The notes beneath the pieces are model-generated. The model saw only the letters and a program-made list of their open reading frames with translations. It was not told the DNA's origin and did no database searches. 64,000 bases of DNA from Lachnospiraceae bacterium XBB2008 (GTDB lineage: Bacteria; Bacillota; Clostridia; Lachnospirales; Lachnospiraceae), in assembly GCA_900102235.1 (NCBI GenBank), contig FMVL01000006.1, positions 186,001 through 250,000 on the forward strand, in the 5' to 3' direction. The translations under genes were made by a program, and so were the position numbers. Below are positions 62,067 to 64,000 of this stretch, piece by piece. Position 1 is the stretch's first letter. Each line of letters starts with the position of its first letter.

Positions 62067-63095
62067 ATGGAACAGAAGAAGTCACTTAAAACCATTCTTA
62101 AGAACATGTCGGATACGAACCTGCTTCTTGCGATCACGATAGTGGTATTCGTTCTGATGTATGCATTTGCCATGATCTTTCTCGGCAAGGGCTTCTTGAA
62201 GCCTCAGACATTCTGTAACATCCTGAATGAAAACGCCGCACTCATCATCCTGTCATGCGGAATGAGTCTGGTCATGATCACCGGCGGTATCGATATCTCT
62301 GTCGGCGGAGTGACGGCGTTAGTATGCATGAGCTGTGCGGTATATATCGACTACAAGGGCGGATCGATCGCAGGATCCATGGGCTTAGCGCTCCTGATCG
62401 GCCTCCTGTTTGGACTTTTCCAGGGATATCTGGTAGCATATCTGGAGATACAGCCTTTCATCGTTTCGCTTGCGGGAATGTTCTTTGCAAGAGGAATGAC
62501 GACCATCGTCAATACCGAGCCGTTCAATGTGGCAAACGAAGCTTTTGTCGCTCTGAAGGATACCCGTGTATCCCTGCCCGGAATAGGCAGCGTTAACAAG
62601 AACGGTGATTTCGTCAATGCATATGTTGAGATAGGTGTCGTAGTGGCACTCATAATCGTTATCCTGATGTTCGTTTTCTTAAGATGGACCAGGATCGGAC
62701 GTAACTTCTATGCAGTCGGCGGTAACAAGCAGAGTGCTCTGATGCTCGGTATCAACGTTAAGAGAACGAAGTTCATCGCTCATCTTATCTGTTCGGTACT
62801 TGCAGGTATCGGAGGTTACGTATACTTCATGCATGTAGGAAGCGGTTCCGCTTCACATGCGAGCGGTGCTGAGATGAATGCGATCGCATCGTCCATAATC
62901 GGTGGTACAATGCTTACAGGCGGTGTCGGTAACATCATAGGCACTTTCTTCGGAGTACTGTCGCTCAGTACCATCAAGAATATAGTCGCCAGTGCGGGAT
63001 TCGATCAGGCCTGGTGGACAGGTATAACCGTAGCCGTAATGCTGTGCATATTCCTGGTGATACAGAGTATAGTGCTCGCGAGAAAATCAAAATAA
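62067..63095 (+). CDS. Sugar ABC transporter permease 2 (YjfF-like)
   Basis: A 342-residue permease, second of the heterodimer. Signatures are ITGGIDISVGGVTALVC and VGGNKQSALMLGINV, then GGTMLTGGVGNIIGT. Two different permeases per ATPase is the ytfQRT-yjfF arrangement for galactofuranose. Start ATG 62067 after AAGGAGG; the frame back to 62043 has no site. Confidence 0.93.
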   Translation: MEQKKSLKTILKNMSDTNLLLAITIVVFVLMYAFAMIFLGKGFLKPQTFCNILNENAALIILSCGMSLVMITGGIDISVGGVTALVCMSCAVYIDYKGGSIAGSMGLALLIGLLFGLFQGYLVAYLEIQPFIVSLAGMFFARGMTTIVNTEPFNVANEAFVALKDTRVSLPGIGSVNKNGDFVNAYVEIGVVVALIIVILMFVFLRWTRIGRNFYAVGGNKQSALMLGINVKRTKFIAHLICSVLAGIGGYVYFMHVGSGSASHASGAEMNAIASSIIGGTMLTGGVGNIIGTFFGVLSLSTIKNIVASAGFDQAWWTGITVAVMLCIFLVIQSIVLARKSK

Positions 63096-63111
63096 GTTAT
63101 TGGTTTTTCGG

Positions 63112-64000
63112 ATGATAAACAGTATCGGTTTAAAAAGAATAATATCCGCAGTCTGCGTTTTCATGATGTGTGTCATCATGGTGGCGGGCTGCGGATCGTC
63201 ACGTGAAGAGGAAGAAAACGTTTCGCCTTCAAGCGGAGCGGTTGTTGTGGGATTCTCGCAGCTGGGTGCCGAATCGGATTGGAGAAGTGCCAATTCCGAA
63301 TCAATGAGAGCCGCTTTTACCGCTGACAAGGGGTACGAGCTCATCTTCGAAGACGGACAGCAGAAGCAGTCCAAACAGATAACGGCGATCAGAAGTTTCA
63401 TTCAGCAGGGTGTGGATTATATCGTGCTCGCTCCGGTGACGCAGGAAGGCTGGGACAGTGTTCTGGAAGAAACACGTGATGCGGGGATTCCCGTGATCAT
63501 AGTCGACCGTATGGTCCAGACTTCCAACGACGATCTTTTCACGTGCTGGGTCGGCAGCGATTTCCATCTCGAAGGATGTAAAGCCTGTGAATGGCTGTAC
63601 AGATATGCAAGTACTCAGGGCATGTCCGGAGACGATCTTCACATAGTTAATATTCAGGGTACCATCGGTTCTTCCGCCCAGATAGGCCGAACGGCCGGAC
63701 TGGAGGAGTATTCCGAGAAGTACGGATGGGACTTAAGAGAAGAGACTCCGGGTGATTTTACACAGGCAAAAGGGCGCGAGGTCATGGCTCAGATGCTTGT
63801 TACCTACAACAATATAAACGTTGTCTATTGCGAAAATGACAATGAAGCACTCGGCGCCATCGAAGCGATCGAAGCAGCGGACAAGCATGCCGGCGGCGAT
63901 CTGAAAAACGGTGATATCCTCGTGATGTCGTTTGACGGAGTTAATGAGGATGCCATCAATTACTGCCTGAAGGGAACCATAGCATGCATAGTGGAATGTA
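63112..64000 (+). CDS. Second YtfQ-like sugar-binding lipoprotein, C-terminus beyond window
   Basis: An open frame of 296 codons that runs off the window end. It starts with a lipoprotein signal peptide ending at VAGC (C27), then an acidic/serine linker and a type 1 binding-protein fold: VVGFSQLGAESDWRSANS, FIQQGVDYIVLAPVTQEGWD, IVDRMVQ, NIQGTIGSSAQIGRTAGL and YCENDNEALGAIEA. It is similar to, but clearly different from, the protein at 58376. The ribosome site is weak. Position after the permeases and divergence suggest a second ligand, or a sensory role with the YesM kinase (inference). Confidence 0.9.
   Translation, partial: MINSIGLKRIISAVCVFMMCVIMVAGCGSSREEEENVSPSSGAVVVGFSQLGAESDWRSANSESMRAAFTADKGYELIFEDGQQKQSKQITAIRSFIQQGVDYIVLAPVTQEGWDSVLEETRDAGIPVIIVDRMVQTSNDDLFTCWVGSDFHLEGCKACEWLYRYASTQGMSGDDLHIVNIQGTIGSSAQIGRTAGLEEYSEKYGWDLREETPGDFTQAKGREVMAQMLVTYNNINVVYCENDNEALGAIEAIEAADKHAGGDLKNGDILVMSFDGVNEDAINYCLKGTIACIVEC

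Overview
The window is a gene-dense, core-genome-like segment from an anaerobic, Gram-positive clostridial bacterium, most probably of the family Lachnospiraceae. Pointers are the class III (oxygen-sensitive) ribonucleotide reductase with its activase, a monomeric [FeFe] hydrogenase, a giant acyl-CoA dehydratase activase, a class B sortase, strong AGGAGG ribosome binding sites, sigma-A type promoters, a YesM/YesN two-component pair beside a sugar ABC transporter, and a clostridial-type 6S RNA. Family-level placement is by recognition of protein families, not by a database search. I see no phage, IS element, integrase, CRISPR array, rRNA or tRNA.

Layout. 1-7002 (+): end of nrdD, nrdG, dut, a group B-like [FeFe] hydrogenase, gltX and a UvrD-like helicase, largely touching or overlapping. 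7068-7458: a monocistronic small gene with consensus promoter and terminator. 7497-8891: class B sortase. 8902-11309 (-): a three-gene unit of sugar-phosphate transferase, ATP-grasp ligase and HAD phosphatase. 11482-14127 (+): DHH phosphoesterase and a GGDEF/EAL membrane protein. 14149-16597: polar amino acid ABC transporter with its own promoter and operator-like palindrome, followed by a cytidylate-kinase-like protein, mnmA and a Bax-inhibitor-1 membrane protein. 19204-23033: hypB, a 931-residue iron-sulfur flavoprotein, hypA. 23073-25643: D-2-hydroxyacid dehydrogenase, a small unknown, and a PlsC acyltransferase with a fused zinc ribbon. 25626-29034 (-): Cof-type HAD phosphatase, ABC-F protein, metA. 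29165-29461: a small unknown. 29430-33668 (-): the 1412-residue activase. 33856-36923: EAL/HDOD protein and aminopeptidase P. 37047-41087: highly expressed-looking pckA and cstA either side of an unknown gene. 41285-45382: hflK, hflC and a DUF2298 membrane protein. 45419-45646: 6S RNA. 45653-51434: YihY, pheS, pheT and an M18 aminopeptidase. 51450-52342: a decayed hybrid histidine kinase. 52375-55069: queA, a small membrane protein, an RluA-type pseudouridine synthase. 55100-64000: YesN/YesM regulators, then a galactofuranose-type ABC transporter with two different lipoprotein binding proteins, the second cut by the window end.

Functional reading. The first block supplies and proofreads deoxynucleotides anaerobically and disposes of electrons as hydrogen or senses it. 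pckA and cstA point to gluconeogenic or peptide-based carbon use alongside sugar uptake through the YesMN-linked transporter. Two c-di-GMP-type proteins carry degenerate domains (GGDEF in one, EAL in the other). Nickel handling (hypA/hypB) is present without a [NiFe] hydrogenase in view, wrapped around an uncharacterised electron-transfer flavoprotein; this and the short promoter-terminator-flanked gene at 7132 are the least explained items. The only stretch above 300 bases without an intact gene is 51939-52374, which holds the decayed kinase.
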